From positions 5,947,282 through 6,011,281 of the forward strand of contig OX392536.1 in NCBI GenBank assembly GCA_947623455.1: a stretch of DNA of 64,000 bases, read 5' to 3'. Under the pieces are notes generated by a model that did not search any database, had not been told where the DNA came from, and saw nothing but the letters and a program-made list of their open reading frames with translations. Positions 24,549-36,515 of this stretch are shown here, piece after piece. The stretch comes from Mimachlamys varia (Eukaryota > Mollusca > Bivalvia > Pectinida > Pectinidae). The translations under genes and the position numbers were made by a program. Within the stretch, counting starts at the first letter, position 1, and each line of letters opens with the position of its first letter.

Positions 24549-26740
24549 ACTAAAATCAAACCCGGAACAAGAAAACGGTGACCTTACTCCCTTATTGAAA
24601 ACATAAACCTGCACAAACAACGGAAGTAATATCAGAAGGACGAGCACTACAAGTGGTTGTCTTCGCATTAATAAAAATATTGAGGCCACCAAGAATCTAT
24701 TTGATAGATAAAAAGTGCTTAGACTACAATTCTTATAAAAGTGCAGATATTTTACATGTTTTTATGACCATTATATGCTACATATCAAATCAACTCATTG
24801 ATAATATTTAAAATTATTGACTGTTCAAAAAAGATCAGATAGGCACATAGGAAGGTCGCTATCTTTCGTATAAAAGTCATCCCGCTACAACAAACATACA
24901 TTTCATGACACAGTTATCTTTGAAATATATTCTTGACTTGATATCAGTTTTATATAGGATGAAATTCAACATTTGGACATGTCACATTCATTCGGGTTTG
25001 CGAAAAATGAGTCGCTACATTAAAGCTTACCATTGCATGACAATACCCTATTAAAATGTTTACGTAAGTCATTCATATCACACATGAATGCCAACGTCCG
25101 ATCGCTGACGTTATATTGGTACTTTTGAATACCACCGAGACTCCCTAGAAATGGTTGTTCACTTTTTGAGCAAGCATACAAAAAAAACTAGGTTAAATTA
25201 ATGACAAAAAATATTTTCAATGCGATTGAAATACTGCAAATGGTAAATGGAAGTATTGATATATCTGGGTGGCGTTCATTGTAAAATGAATGGAACCTGG
25301 AAGCTGGAGCGGTGTATTGAATTTTATTTACGATTGGCATTCATACTTGTAATGAATGCCAACTGAAAGCAGCGTATTGCCGAAACAGTTATCTATTTGT
25401 AATGACGAAAACTCTATGCGATGTTTAAAACTCAATGGTGGTTTATTCATCAAATTAATATTGTGTTTCATTATTTGTGTTGCATGGACCTATGTATTCT
25501 TGACCGCCCCTTTAAGGCTTCAACTGCTATATATGCGTGACAGTGTATTCTAGATGAATTTTCTGCCTGCCAAATGTTTTCTCGAATTCCCTAGCTTATA
25601 TATGTCGATACACTGCGCTTAAACAACTGATTTTAGCCAATAATCCCAACTTAACGCTTAAGATGATTTTTTGTTCATGTACAAATGCTTTTCCCGCCTG
25701 GTCAAATTGCCGAAACACGCCACCAGGGGCGTTGTTGTCGGGTTCCATGAGTCAACCACTTTGCCATTTCTGTACTTGACCTTTCGTTTGACCTATGAAA
25801 TCGACCTCATCAATTCAACGCTAATAATATTCAATCACTTAGACTCCCACGTGACCGGGCACCATTATAGCTATCAGCGAAACTCACGTGTAAGTTTTAA
25901 AACGATCTATGCATGTCATGATAGTCAACATTTTACTTGCAGTTTCATCAGTAAATCTACAAGCAAATTGGCAGTTATACCGTAGTATGAAAAACGCCAA
26001 ATAATACATTGAAAGGGTGATGGATCCTGACAGTCATATTTCGTGTAGTAATACCAATCGTGTTTGGCAAGTCCCATAAGCCTTGTAGCAAACAGTGCAG
26101 CGGTTTCTCGGCGGGTTTCAGTAGCGTGACATTTGATCTATTTGTCCCCGTCTCCATATTTTGAAATTGCCACGTTAATTCACAGATCAGACCCTTCGCG
26201 GCGCCGCAGATAAATCTACATATACGAGTCCTGCTCCGCCTCCGTTTTGTTTGGCACGGACAGCTTTGGCGGGCTAGGTCTGAGAGTTGGGTAGAGATCT
26301 ACGACCAATACTGCGCAGACCTGACGCGCCTTTTGTACCAAATTTTATCTTTTTCGAAGGTTTATGGGTTAAATATTTATATTTTTTTCATATTTATTTG
26401 CCGCATATCGATTTTGAATTAAAAAATTAAAAGAAATATGTTTTTTTTTCTTTTTAGTTTAATTTGTAACAGAAATGATGCAGGTATTTTGTATCATCAG
26501 CACACAATTACACTCAATGCATCTTTGTTTCAAGAATAAAATTGATTTTAAAAAGTTAATACTATTAAAATATCCATTTGGGTTGTCTTTTGGACTCTAA
26601 ACGTTTTAAACCATTGATCAGATCTGTCGATATATATAGGGTTTGTAGGGAGGCCTGCAGTGGAAGGCGTTCATGTCGTTCAACAAGGCGACGGATTCCC
26701 CGTTCGGACGTAAAAAGGTACCTACCCGAACACGTTTCTT
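24549..26740. other. Unassigned interval
   Basis: No gene confidently seen. A less AT-rich patch near 25980-26340 contains a 60-codon minus frame (25975-26157) of repeat-like appearance and a GC-rich stretch near 26190-26330; neither is identified. Confidence 0.4.
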
Positions 26741-26880
26741 TCAGGTACTCCAGTGTTCCTCACCAATAAGTCGCACATCACCATTTCCGCTCCAACGTTA
26801 AGATCCAGGCCAACAAGAGTGATTGATATACATGAAATGACTTGTTTCGTAATTGTTGTAAAATAAAACTGGTTTATAAA
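26741..26880 (+). mobile_element. Family E short element (SINE-tail-like), copy 1
   Basis: Shares an ordered series of blocks with 45308-45415: a CAGGTACTCC/TATTCTGG start, TTTCC, TAAGATCC, GGCCAACAARAGTGATTGAT and TTGTTGTAAAATAAA. It ends in an AT-rich tail. It resembles a SINE 3' body, but no Pol III box is clear. Confidence 0.5.
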
Positions 26881-27051
26881 GTCAAAATCCCACCCACATC
26901 GTCAAAATGCTGACACCATTATTTTCTGCATTTACATCAATTTCTCATTAATTTCAATCAATTCCAAACAAAATAAAAGTAGCATTTCCTTCTGATCATC
27001 AAATGGACTACACACGATGAAAATATTTTCGTAAACACGTTTTTATTATTT

Positions 27052-27110
27052 AGACCAGGTGTTCCGGAAGGGTTGGCGTCTCCTGCTCCACTTGTGGTGT
27101 CCGTCACGAT
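27052..27110 (-). mobile_element. Family C fragment
   Basis: GACCAGGTGTTCCGGAAGGG followed by GGCGTCTCCTGCTCCACTT matches the reverse complement of the family C core (AAGACGCTTACTCTTCCGG, AACACCTGGTC). Confidence 0.55.
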
Positions 27111-27195
27111 GTTTCCTGTCTTATCCGGTTAGTTAAAAAAATGAAACAATAAGAAAAAACTTATTCTTCACAATTAAGGTACATATTGAATATTT

Positions 27196-28035
27196 TAGCC
27201 TTGGGTACTGTTCCGTTTTGGGATACTCTATTATTCATAGTTTTTGAAATTGTCCCGTTTTGGTTACTTTCTAAATGTTAGCATTACCCTATATTTGGGA
27301 ACTATCCTGATTTCGGATGCTCTGCCTGTTCAGGTACTCTTCGTGCCGGTCCCGTTTTGGGTACTGTCCCGCTTTGGGTACAGTCCCGTTTTGGGTACAG
27401 TCCCGCTCTGGGTACCAACTCGTTTCGGGTCAGTCCTGTTAAGGGTACTCTTCCGTTTTTGGTACCGTCTATTTTCTGGTCGGTCCTGTTGAGGTACTGT
27501 TCCGTTTAGGTAAATGTCTCGTTTTGGGTCGGTCCCGTTTTGGGTACTGTCCCGCTTTGGGTACAGTCCCGTTTTGGGTACAGTCCCGCTTTGGGTACCA
27601 ACTCGTTTCGGGTCAGTCCTGTTAAGGGTACTCTTCCGTTTTTGGTACCGTCTATTTTCTGGTCGGTCCTGTTGAGGTACTGTTCCGTTTAGGTAAATGT
27701 CTCGTTTTGGGTCGGTCCCGTTTTAAGTAATGTTCCGTTTTGGGTACTGTCTCGTTTCGAGTGTGTCCCGTTTAGCTACTATTCCATTTTGCTAAATGTT
27801 CTATTTCGGGAAGGTCCTATTTTAGGTAATATTCCATTTTGGGTACTGTCTCGTTTCGGGTAGGTCCCGTTTCGGGTAGGTCCCGTTTCGGGAACTGGGT
27901 ACTGTCCCGATATCGTTACTGTCTCTTGGTAGATACAGTCATATCATTGGCACTGTCCCAAGTTCGGAATCTGTTCCAGTTTATAAACTATCCCGTTTCG
28001 GGTTCATTTGCTGTGTGGTTTTGAGAAATGAACCA
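27196..28035 (+). repeat. 18-bp diverged tandem array with a 183-bp recent duplication
   Basis: Irregular units of about 17-18 bp typified by GTTTTGGGTACAGTCCCG. Inside it, 27349-27531 is repeated as 27532-27714 with essentially one substitution (CTCTGGG versus CTTTGGG), much closer than the neighbouring units are to each other. Open frames here (27244-27492, 27839-28024) are repeat artefacts. Confidence 0.92.
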
Positions 28036-31000
28036 TTCTTGGGACTGTGAGGTAAATTGAGTTGTTTTTTTTGTTAAGCGTTAATATGCATATTAGAAGG
28101 CAGTGATGATATGATTGTTTTGAAATTATTATTTTCTACGTAGGTTTTACATGTAGGTATATGGTATTCCTCCGTGAAAATCTTCCGTTTACATACGTTT
28201 GTCTCAGAACGACAATATGCCATTGATGACCTTAGAAGTCGTTTTGAAAATATAGTGACAAGTTGAATTTTTAAACGTTCAAACAATTTTTTTAAAGCTC
28301 ACACGTACGTGGACAAAGTTTTAATCCACCTAGGGAAGACTTTCCATTTTATCAACTTAGTTGCGATGGAAAAAATCCGTGTGATAATCTATCATTATCG
28401 GTAATATTGGGAATGGGAGAATTAAAGCTACAATGTGACCAGTGTCAGTTTTTGGATTCAAAATGACGGTTTTTATAGAACCAAAGGTTTTGGTGAATGA
28501 TCTGGACCATTTGCATCTATGCTCGGCTTTCAAAATTGTTTGACCAGTGAAAACAAAATTGTTTACGGGTTGCATCTATAGCAGCTAGTGTATTAGAAGA
28601 CCCAGATTAACAATTTGAATTCTTCATGACGGAATACATTCAGTGTAAATGCTATAGTTTTAAGCAAACGAATATGTTTGAACAAAACTTCACTCGGAAC
28701 TAGTGTGGATCTGCTTTTTTCCGGTTAAAGGCGCTAAACATAATTTTTGCGATTTTTTGTATTAAAAGCGTTGTTGGGTATTCTTTATATATTTTTATGC
28801 ATTACATAATTTTGTATAAGATTTTTATTTTCTACCTCAGATCCATAACTCATCCTAGAAACATTTGCAACCAGGTGTAATACCTATTTCGAAAATACTG
28901 TAACATTTGAAATGTTCATGTAAGGACGTTCAACAGACCAGGTGCTAAAACACAATTGCGATATATTTAAAGCTTTTAACATTGTTCTAGATATGATAGA
29001 CATTAAACTGGAGTGATTGGTTCCAAAACTTGGAAATTTCCAGTAATGTTGTATTCAATTGGGCATTGAAGACCAATATTCAAAATATATTATGTTAAGA
29101 GTTAATGCTAAGGTTGGAAACGTACACGGAATATTTGCAGCATATTCGGCCAGATAAAACGCGTTGTTGAATAAAGCGTCTTAATTAATTGTTTTCATCT
29201 CCTTATTTAAAGTCGAATTCTGAATGAGATGCTAAATGTTTTACACGTATTCGTATACATGCATGATAGAAAAAAAACGGGAGACAATCTGAAATCCATT
29301 GTGCGTTTTTTGGAAGGCTATAGTTTACCTGCAACTGTCGAAGCAAAAATGTAGCTTCACTTACGAAAACTGAAAGGAGCTGCAATTAAAAAGTTAATTG
29401 GATCTTAACAGATTAATTACTGACGGTAAACGGTATGCCCTTGAAAGCACGATCAATGATTCTAGATTAATGATAAAAAGTAACTGCTAGTCTGTCGATC
29501 GATCCTCCAGCGAATCATAATGGGCCCTTTGAGGAGAGCCAATGTTTCGCTCTTTAACGTTATAATGAATAGACCATTAAGATGCTGTAAATTAATGATA
29601 GTTCAGAAAAAGTATAGATTCCGTTATAAATCACACTTGTAGAGTACTTCCACGTCATTATAAAAATGTTCTCTAAGCCCCAACTAAAGCAGTCGATATC
29701 TGCCCTTTCAGGAAAAATGAAAGGCATGGGAGTTTTGAAGCTTGAAATAAAAGTACATAACAGCATGGTAACACACATAAAATATATACTTTAACTCGAT
29801 AAACATTAAAATGTAATTGATGTCCGTAAATAATTCTTTGCGCGAATTTCACTTAAGAAATTTAATCTTTATTTTATATATGCTAATAATACCATAACAT
29901 GAACCGTAATGAAATAAATCAAACATAATAATGAGTCTTTGCTATGTATAGTTCAAATTGTGGTCTGACACTTTTAATTTTAGGTTTATTAGTCAAGTAA
30001 ACCTTTGACGTTATCGAAACCCAACGACCACGGTTTGTCCTAACATATTAACCCCGCTCACCAAGAACAATTATGAGTCCATTGTATAGTTGTAATTATC
30101 TATCTCGCCAAAATTATCGATTTTCACAGTATACGGCCCCAAAAGTACGTATTTCGTCTACACAGCATTAGAAGCGGCATACTTCTTCTCTTTAATCATA
30201 GTGGTCATAAAGACAATCTTTACAGCAATGAAGTGCTGTGTCTAATTGGTGGAAGGTGTCGGTCCCCTATATCCTTCACAAAAACCAATCAGACTGCGCA
30301 TGCGCTTTGATGGCCGGTCTGTCGATACGGGATGACGACCACGAGGGTTCTAATTAAAGTGAAGTCTGTCCAATTGTAGCCGGAGAAATTTGTCCGATGA
30401 ATTCGCTCGTTCATATACAATTATAACGTTCGAGGTGGCAAACCGCCATTCCTTAAGGAACTTTGTCTGTTCACGATAATCGGTAGCATGTCTGACCTTC
30501 ATAATTCACGTTTGGCTTGTTTTAATCTGGACAAGTTTAAACAATTAGGGGCTAACGAACGAAGCTTTCAGGTCTGTGAAATAAGCTTTAACTTTGCCAA
30601 GCAGTAAGATAATATCGATATATTAAATCAAAAGTAAACAATATCATATTTAAGTACGAAACTAACCAAATAACCAAAATATAGGTTTCAAGTACAAAAC
30701 TAAGATGTTTGATTGAAGAGATAAAAGTGACGATTTCAGCAGTTCAAAAACTATAAATAAAATGAAATATTTACAAAAATAGCAACTAATGAAATTTTAT
30801 TCGAGGGGAAAACTAAAGGAAGGGTATTAAGATCTTCCTATAATCTACAAAAAAAAACCACCGGAAACTTTGAGCAAATTTCGAAATCTTTAAGTATAAC
30901 TTTAGTTAAATTAATGTAAACAATTGAGGAAAGATGTCGCCAATTCATATTAAGCGTTTGTGAAGGTTCAGACTGCAACGCACACGGATCCTATTGTGAG

Positions 31001-31748
31001 AGGAAACCGGAGAACTCGAATAAAACCTATGTAATCGGATAGAAATACTCAAAACTTTGTTCATGTCCGTTCAAAGAACCGAACCCCGTCCGCCTTGAAT
31101 AAAGTCGAGTTTGCCATCAATTGCGCCTTTCGATTATTTTGCTTATATAAATCATATCTGAAACGAAAACCTCATCAGTAATAGAACTATTCCGAAATAT
31201 TATTGAAAAATAAATAACAGCGTTCCGAAAGTGGACATTCAGTTAAGTCCTGCTCCCCTGCATTTTTTTTCATGAAGAGGAGTTAACTCCATATAAAGAA
31301 GACACCAGTGGAACTCTCTAGTGTTTTTTTCTGGAGTGGAGAGGTTCATTATGTAAGACTGAGGAGATACCTGCACTTTACGAAGGTAGGTATATGCATC
31401 TAAGATAACTAAATTAAAATCTGTTTTGTTAAAGTACAGAACATATCTTAAACTATAGTCAACTTCAACTTTATTTAAACTGAATACGAAAATAAACTTA
31501 AGGGTACGGTAAACAAAGCAATATTTAATTAAACCCAAAAAGTACAGAAAGCGATACACCAGGTCGCTGGAACTACAAACCGAAGAGAACGAAAGTGTCT
31601 GAAAATGATATTTCTATGAAGAAAGGACCAGTTTAATTGTTTGTCAATGTAAACAAAAAAAAAGAAGTAAATTTCAACTCATAGGTTATTAAAGCTTAGT
31701 GCACCAGCTCTTCAACAAAACTATATTCTGAATTCAAAGTGGATAAAA
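28036..31748. other. Unassigned interval
   Basis: No gene or dispersed repeat recognised. The region around 30000-30620 is non-repetitive, less AT-rich and contains promoter-type motifs (listed separately). Confidence 0.45.
30245..30315. promoter_or_regulatory. CCAAT / NRF1-type promoter-like cluster
   Basis: Two oppositely oriented CCAAT boxes (ATTGG at 30245-30249, CCAAT at 30285-30289) next to the NRF1-type palindrome TGCGCATGCGC (30295-30305) and GATGGCCG. Such clusters are typical of TATA-less bidirectional promoters. No adjacent exon was identified, so this is a candidate only. Confidence 0.35.
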
Positions 31749-31916
31749 AGTTGGGCAAAATATGAACATAGGTAAGATTGAAACGGAGACCCTTGAAACG
31801 TGCATAAGACCAGATGTTTCGGAAGAGTAAGCGTATTCTACTTCATTGACGACACCCACCAATAAATCTAGGTCAACCGTAAGAAAATGTCATGTCCTTA
31901 AAGTGAGAACTGAGTA
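31749..31916 (-). mobile_element. Family C element, diverged copy
   Basis: Reverse-strand copy: GGGCAAAATATGAACATAGG, GGAGACCCTTG, AAGACCAGATGTTTCGGAAG, then GACGACACCCACCAATAAAT. It ends near the GAGAACTGAG block found in fuller copies. Confidence 0.7.
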
Positions 31917-33083
31917 ATTGTTTTTATTTTTCAACGTAATAGGATGGTATACGAAAAACCTGTTCAAAAACTTCGTTCTGATATGAGTGGGCGGATACTG
32001 TGTTATGTCTCTCTGTTTTTCCCTGAGGTATAAGTAATAGCAATATACGTTCGAATATATCTTGCTAAAATTGTCGTACAGTTTTCTATTAAGAAGATAT
32101 GACATATTGAACAAATGACGTCATGACATGCCTAGGGTATTTTCACTCAACATATGAGAGACTTTTATCAGAGTTGATGGGGTTTGTTTGTTTGTTTTTT
32201 GTTTTTTGTTATTTTTTCTGTTATTTTTGGGAGGGTCTTATTTTTGCCACTGATTTGAAAAAAAATAAAACGGTATCCTATAACACGACTACGATATGAA
32301 AACAAAACCTAAACATTCTATCACATCAGGACAAGTTTGCATGTGTGCACATTTTAAAACATTTTACACTTAAATCAAGGAAATACATACTTTGTATATA
32401 ACTACCTGATTTCAATAAGTCATCCGGAGGTGGGGGTGGTCTGAGATAGTTCTGGTGAATTAACTGAAAGAAAAACATTCTTTCTTGTCAAAAGTCATTT
32501 TGTCCATTGATGACTCAAGGTGACAATTGGTGGTCAAACAACACAAAAAAGGCCAGGATTAAGGATAGCAAACAGAAACTTCTGAAAAACCATCGAAGGT
32601 TCACTCAAATTAAAACCAACAATCTTTCCATAAGGAAGATTTAAGAGTTTTGAAAGGGAATTTGACGCCGTAACACTTGAATTGCTTACTAATTTTATTA
32701 AAATAAGGTATTGAAAACAGGAACGAGATTACGATAATAATTCTTTATTTCATCATTAAATATGACGTATTATTCCGTATCCTTTTCCTAACTTATCATA
32801 TGGTGACAAGTATTAAATATTTCTACATTTTTGTGTGTCTTATATAGAAATATCGTTCGTAGAGTCTGGACATTGCTCTAAATAGCAAATACTGATAGTA
32901 TCATTTTGACAATTATAAACAATTTATCATCCCACGCCTTCAACACCCCTGTATACTTTATAAGCGTACATGAAATAGTTTGTAATGGCAATTTGAGATC
33001 AAATTTCCTTTGGAATCACAAGAATTCAAACACATTTCACTCGATATTTCTATTACTTAATCATGTGTATTTGCAATACTGCT

Positions 33084-33089
33084 TTTATT
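33084..33089 (-). other. Candidate Tlx polyadenylation signal
   Basis: AATAAA on the minus strand (TTTATT on plus), 135 nt past the Tlx stop codon, giving a plausible short 3' UTR. Single hexamers are common in AT-rich DNA, so support is weak. Confidence 0.35.
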
Positions 33090-33223
33090 GATTTTTCCGG
33101 CATTGCGGCAAAGCCATTCAATAGTCTTAGAGCAATCATATATGCAATCAAAATTGTCCTTGCATTACGGTTAATGTCAGTGTAACAACCGGTCAATAAT
33201 ATCATTGCATCCTCCTTAGGTGT

Positions 33224-33338
33224 CTATAGCTGTACTCCGTTGTCTAGAACAAGTCCTTTTGATGTACACCGCCCTAATGATAAGAGTAAGCGATTAGCTG
33301 CCTGTCGTTCCAACTCCTTTTCTTCCGCCGTCTGTCGC
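33224..33338 (-). CDS. Tlx: Tlx/Hox11/C15-family homeobox gene, terminal coding exon 3
   Basis: Last coding exon, residues 237-274 plus stop TAG at 33226-33224. It was found by looking downstream of exon 2 for the conserved TLX continuation: the acceptor is TTCACAG/G at 33339, and the translation runs RRQTAEEKELERQAANRLLL (residues 237-256), closely matching the post-homeodomain helix of TLX proteins. The first G completes the Arg codon split by intron 2, and total coding length is 825 nt (275 codons). After LLLSL the tail diverges and stops within 17 residues. It lacks the long C-terminus with an LFALQNLQPW-like block known from vertebrate TLX. Either the tail is truly short in this lineage or a further spliced exon was missed. 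The exon is too short to register as an ORF, but it is well supported by frame, splice site and homology. Confidence 0.86.
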
Positions 33339-33694
33339 CTGTGAACATACAAAGGCGGTATATAGCTTTATTATAGACTTATAGACCCAGACTGGTAGAA
33401 ACGCTCATAACCCATTCACGTAATGTCCATCCATTCGTGACATGCCTGATTACATATTCTCTGACATCATAAAGGATCATAAAAAGACGTCACGAATTCA
33501 TAGAAAGGCAAAATGTCGGTACTTTCTTTGATATCTTGAGATTATTCAATAACATAATTAGAAATTTTATATTCAATTATCGTGAACGCAATATGTGATG
33601 TGAATTAAGTGTGCAAATCTTCATAGTTCACTTATTGAATGTTGTTATAGAGCTATATAAACAAAATAAACGTTGGCAGGTGATATTTTGAACA

Positions 33695-33933
33695 GGGTAC
33701 AGTTGTTCAAGTGGTGATCAGCTTCATCAGTGATTAGCGCAGATGTAAATTATCATGTAACTTGCAAATGAAACCAATAAATAATTTACAACTTTCTACA
33801 TATAAAACATTCAGCTAGGTCAATTTACATGCAAAATTGCGGATTTGTACCTTGTACATTGACAGAATTATTAAAGACTGAAAAATGTCGTTAAAAAGTG
33901 ATTAAGTTAACCACCTTTTAAACAACTGGCCCC
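33695..33933 (+). mobile_element. Family B MITE, copy 1 (in Tlx intron 2)
   Basis: About 240 bp bounded by inverted GGGTACAGTTGTTCAA and AACAACTGGCCCC. The internal order (ATCAGTGATTAG, AATTATCCTGTAACTT, TTACCTTGTACATTGACAGA, TGTCGTTAAA-AGTGATTAAG) is shared with copies at 40808, 54497 and 59650. Confidence 0.85.
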
Positions 33934-34342
33934 AGATAAAAGAAATTTCGTAAACCATCGTAAACAATTCCTCAATTTTACTTAAAGTAATTGCATATAT
34001 GCCGTAAGTGAAAATAAAACTCGAAATAATGGAAAGTTCATACAGTAGCCTAATCTATAACCTGCAGCTAAACATTATTTAACATAAACTAAATCGAGGT
34101 GCTAGCCGTGGTTTTGATATCACAAATTATTTTCTCATGATCGGCTTCCTTAAGTTACAGGTAGTCGATTTTATTTTTTTCTAACAATCTTAGTTTTAAT
34201 ACCTGGTGTATGCACGATACCGCATATATGATATTCGTAATAAAATCCGATTTCCAATGAGATTGTTTGTTTAAATTTGGAGCAAGTTTTTGAATGCTTC
34301 ATACGATGAAGCAGGAACCGTCTACTACCATGAAAATAAATA

Positions 34343-34826
34343 AGAGAATACCAAAGCGTTAACAAAAGCATAATCCAAACTCAAAATCGATTAAACCAAG
34401 GGCAAAATATGAACAAAGGAAATATTTACATGGAGACTCCTGTAAAAGTACAAGAGAATAAGACCTGGGCCCGTATTCATGAAACCATTCTCATGCTCAA
34501 GCATTTATTCTGTGCTCAAGCCAGCTTTCTTGAAACTCTCCTTAATCATGTGAAGGAGTCAAAAAGTCAATGTAAATGTTGAAAACAGTTTTTTGCTTCA
34601 TCTCTCTTCAACTTTTTCCCAAAACTTTGACAAAGTTAGATTTTTAAAAAATGTATGGCCAAAACAAGAAATAAGGCTTGAGCACGAAATCCAAGCTTGA
34701 GCATGAGAACGGTTTCATGAATACGGGCCCAGGTGTTCCGGAAGAGTAAGCGTTTTCTGCTTCATCGACTACACCCGCCATGTAAATCTTTGTCATATCC
34801 ATGGAACCATCAAGTTCTCAAAGATG
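34343..34826 (-). mobile_element. Family C element interrupted by a TIR element (Tlx intron 2)
   Basis: Reverse-strand family C. 34343-34466 runs from AGAGAATACCAAAGCG to AGAATAAGACC, and 34731-34826 resumes with GGTGTTCCGGAAGAGTAAGC up to CAAGTTCTCAAAGATGA. The two halves meet at the AAGACCAGGTGTTCC site that is contiguous in other copies. A further block with similarity to 57428-57536 (GTATGCCGAAAAA, CTAGGACTC, GGGGCCAAAAGG) follows at about 34849-34975. Confidence 0.85.
34467..34730. mobile_element. Family D TIR element nested in family C
   Basis: 264 bp with 36-bp terminal inverted repeats (GGGCCCGTATTCATGAAACC, then RTTCTCATGCTCAAG, one mismatch). No coding capacity. No clear target duplication at the family C insertion site. 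Confidence 0.88.
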
Positions 34827-35110
34827 ACGTAACACACACATATGCTGCACCTCTTAAATAGTAACAGATACAGTATGCCGAAAAAAAATAATCGAACTGC
34901 ATCATACAGCTGTTTCGTCCTCCTAGGACTCTTCAGTGATGCCAGGGGCCAAAAGGAAGGAATCCAAAAGTTCTAAACTAATGTAGAAGCAGAAGGGCCA
35001 TGAACCATGAAGAAAGGGGACGTTCCCAAACTTTGTAAAGTGAAACATAAACTTGCTGGCTAGGCTAGAACGGGGAGTTATTTAGGAGATTACCAGAAGT
35101 AACACCTTAC

Positions 35111-35324
35111 CTCCATTTCGTGCGTCTGTTTTGGAACCAAGTCTTCACTTGAGAGTCGGACATCTTGAGGGATTTTGCTATCGACGATCGTTCGGAGGAA
35201 GCCAGGTACTTCTGCTGTTCAAACCTTCTCTCAAGCTCCATAATCTGTAGTCGTGTGAACGAGGTACGAGGTTTCTTCCGTTTAGGAGGAGTTCTGTTCT
35301 GGTAAGGGTGCCCTATCCTCCGCA
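35111..35324 (-). CDS. Tlx: Tlx/Hox11/C15-family homeobox gene, coding exon 2 (homeodomain)
   Basis: Second coding exon, residues 166-237. It opens with the TLX signature [13 protein letters not shown] followed by a basic KRKK arm. The homeodomain spans residues 181-240 of the joined protein: Arg5, Leu16, Phe20 and the recognition helix [12 protein letters not shown] with Trp48, Phe49 and Asn51 are all present. Position 47 is threonine (T227) instead of the usual Ile/Val; this is the hallmark of TLX/HOX11 homeodomains and alters base preference in the major groove. The acceptor is a pyrimidine/T-rich tract ending TTTTGTAG/TG at 35325. Phase 1 completes a Val codon with the last base of exon 1. 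The donor is TGGAG/GTAAGG at 35111/35110, phase 2, placing an intron just inside the C-terminal end of the homeobox as in vertebrate TLX genes (from memory). An in-frame ATG at 35349 lies in intron sequence and is not the start. Confidence 0.97.
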
Positions 35325-35800
35325 CTACAAAACAAAAACAAGCAGGCATAAATAGCGATAAATTGAATTGTTATGTAGCCGAGAAGATGTATTGCGGTCG
35401 ACGCCCTTTAAGTCTCTTTGTGACATGAAACAAGGATTATTGATCATTTGTCTGAAAATGATTGAGGTCTTTATACCAAAGCATTAATCTTAAAGACTGT
35501 AGCTGGTTATGCGTAATTAGATCACATAGAAAGATGTTAAGTCATTCACCCCTGAATTTGTATAATGACCTATTCCATCCATAGAAATGGAAGAGTTTAA
35601 ATGTGCCTTCAGGAGTGAATGAGTTAATGTGTCAGCAATTTTCTTTTCTTTTTCTTTTTGAATTTGTTCGTTTCGAATGTAATGCAAATAACAATTTTAT
35701 CTTTCTCGTCATCAACTATGACAATTGATTTATATACTCGTCAATCAATATAACAATCGTGTATTGTTCGGGGTTACCATAAAGGGTCTCCTCTTATTTT

Positions 35801-35880
35801 AATGGAGTAGACATTTTTTTAATGGAGTAAACCTTTTTTTAATGGAGTAGACATGTTTTAATTGATTAGACATTTTTGGT
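35801..35880 (+). repeat. 20-bp minisatellite, four units
   Basis: AATGGAGTAGACATTTTTTT repeated at 35801, 35821, 35841 and (diverged) 35861, in Tlx intron 1. Confidence 0.8.
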
Positions 35881-36416
35881 TATCTCTTGGTTGGGGATAG
35901 GCTACGCTCTCATAGACCCCTCCTTATCACAGAGTTAAGAAATTTGTCATTCTTATAATATATGAAACACTTTTTTTCCACACAATTTTAAGTCACTTTG
36001 TGAGTTTGATAGATATGTTATTATTGAGACATGATCCAAAACATCATTTTGAAAAAATAAAAATTTTGAAATCAATAATTGTGTCAACAAATCAGTTTTA
36101 ACAATGATTTAGCTTTCGAATAGTTGTTAATGCACCATTTTTTTAATTGAATTTATTTTTATTTTTTTTTCAAAATGTGATTACTTTTTAAAGTTTAAAT
36201 ATTGCAAGAAAACGTAATCCAAACTCCGAAAACGGCAGTGTTTTATAAAAGGGCACGAGTTTCAGTTAGTTCCCTCGTTCGTGTTTTTATAGACCCCGTG
36301 AAAGCGGGAGCCAAGAAATATAAACCATGAAACTATATCCAGTCAGGAAGTATTACAAATTAGAAAGGTGACAGAAGTAATAAACCAAAAAACTTGCATG
36401 TGGCTTATTGTACAAT

Positions 36417-36515
36417 GAGTACATGTAAATCTAGCTTTTGTTCATGCTTTGACTCTAGTGTAATCGATTTAGCGTTCGGATTACGGTTTTGTTGACGGTC
36501 TGATTTTTTTGTTTA
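36417..36515 (+). mobile_element. Family C fragment (3' part)
   Basis: CATGTAAATCTAGCTTTTG, CTAGTGTAATCGATTT, GTTCGGATTACGGTTTTGTT match the 3' half of family C. Confidence 0.65.

Larger units (their letters stand above)
33339..35110 (-). other. Tlx intron 2 (1.8 kb)
   Basis: GT (35110-35109) to AG (33340-33339), phase 2, interrupting the homeobox near its end. It carries a family B MITE (33695-33933) and a family C repeat that is itself split by a TIR element (34467-34730). Roughly half the intron is therefore mobile-element derived. Confidence 0.85.

Noticed and set aside
27244..28024. Repetitive Val/Leu/Phe-rich frames as a secreted protein
   Set aside because: Direct translation of the 18-bp tandem array; the frame shifts between units.
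35325..35349. ATG at 35349 as a start for a homeodomain-only protein
   Set aside because: It lies upstream of a clear splice acceptor, and the exon 1 phase and KDRF motif fit a spliced product.
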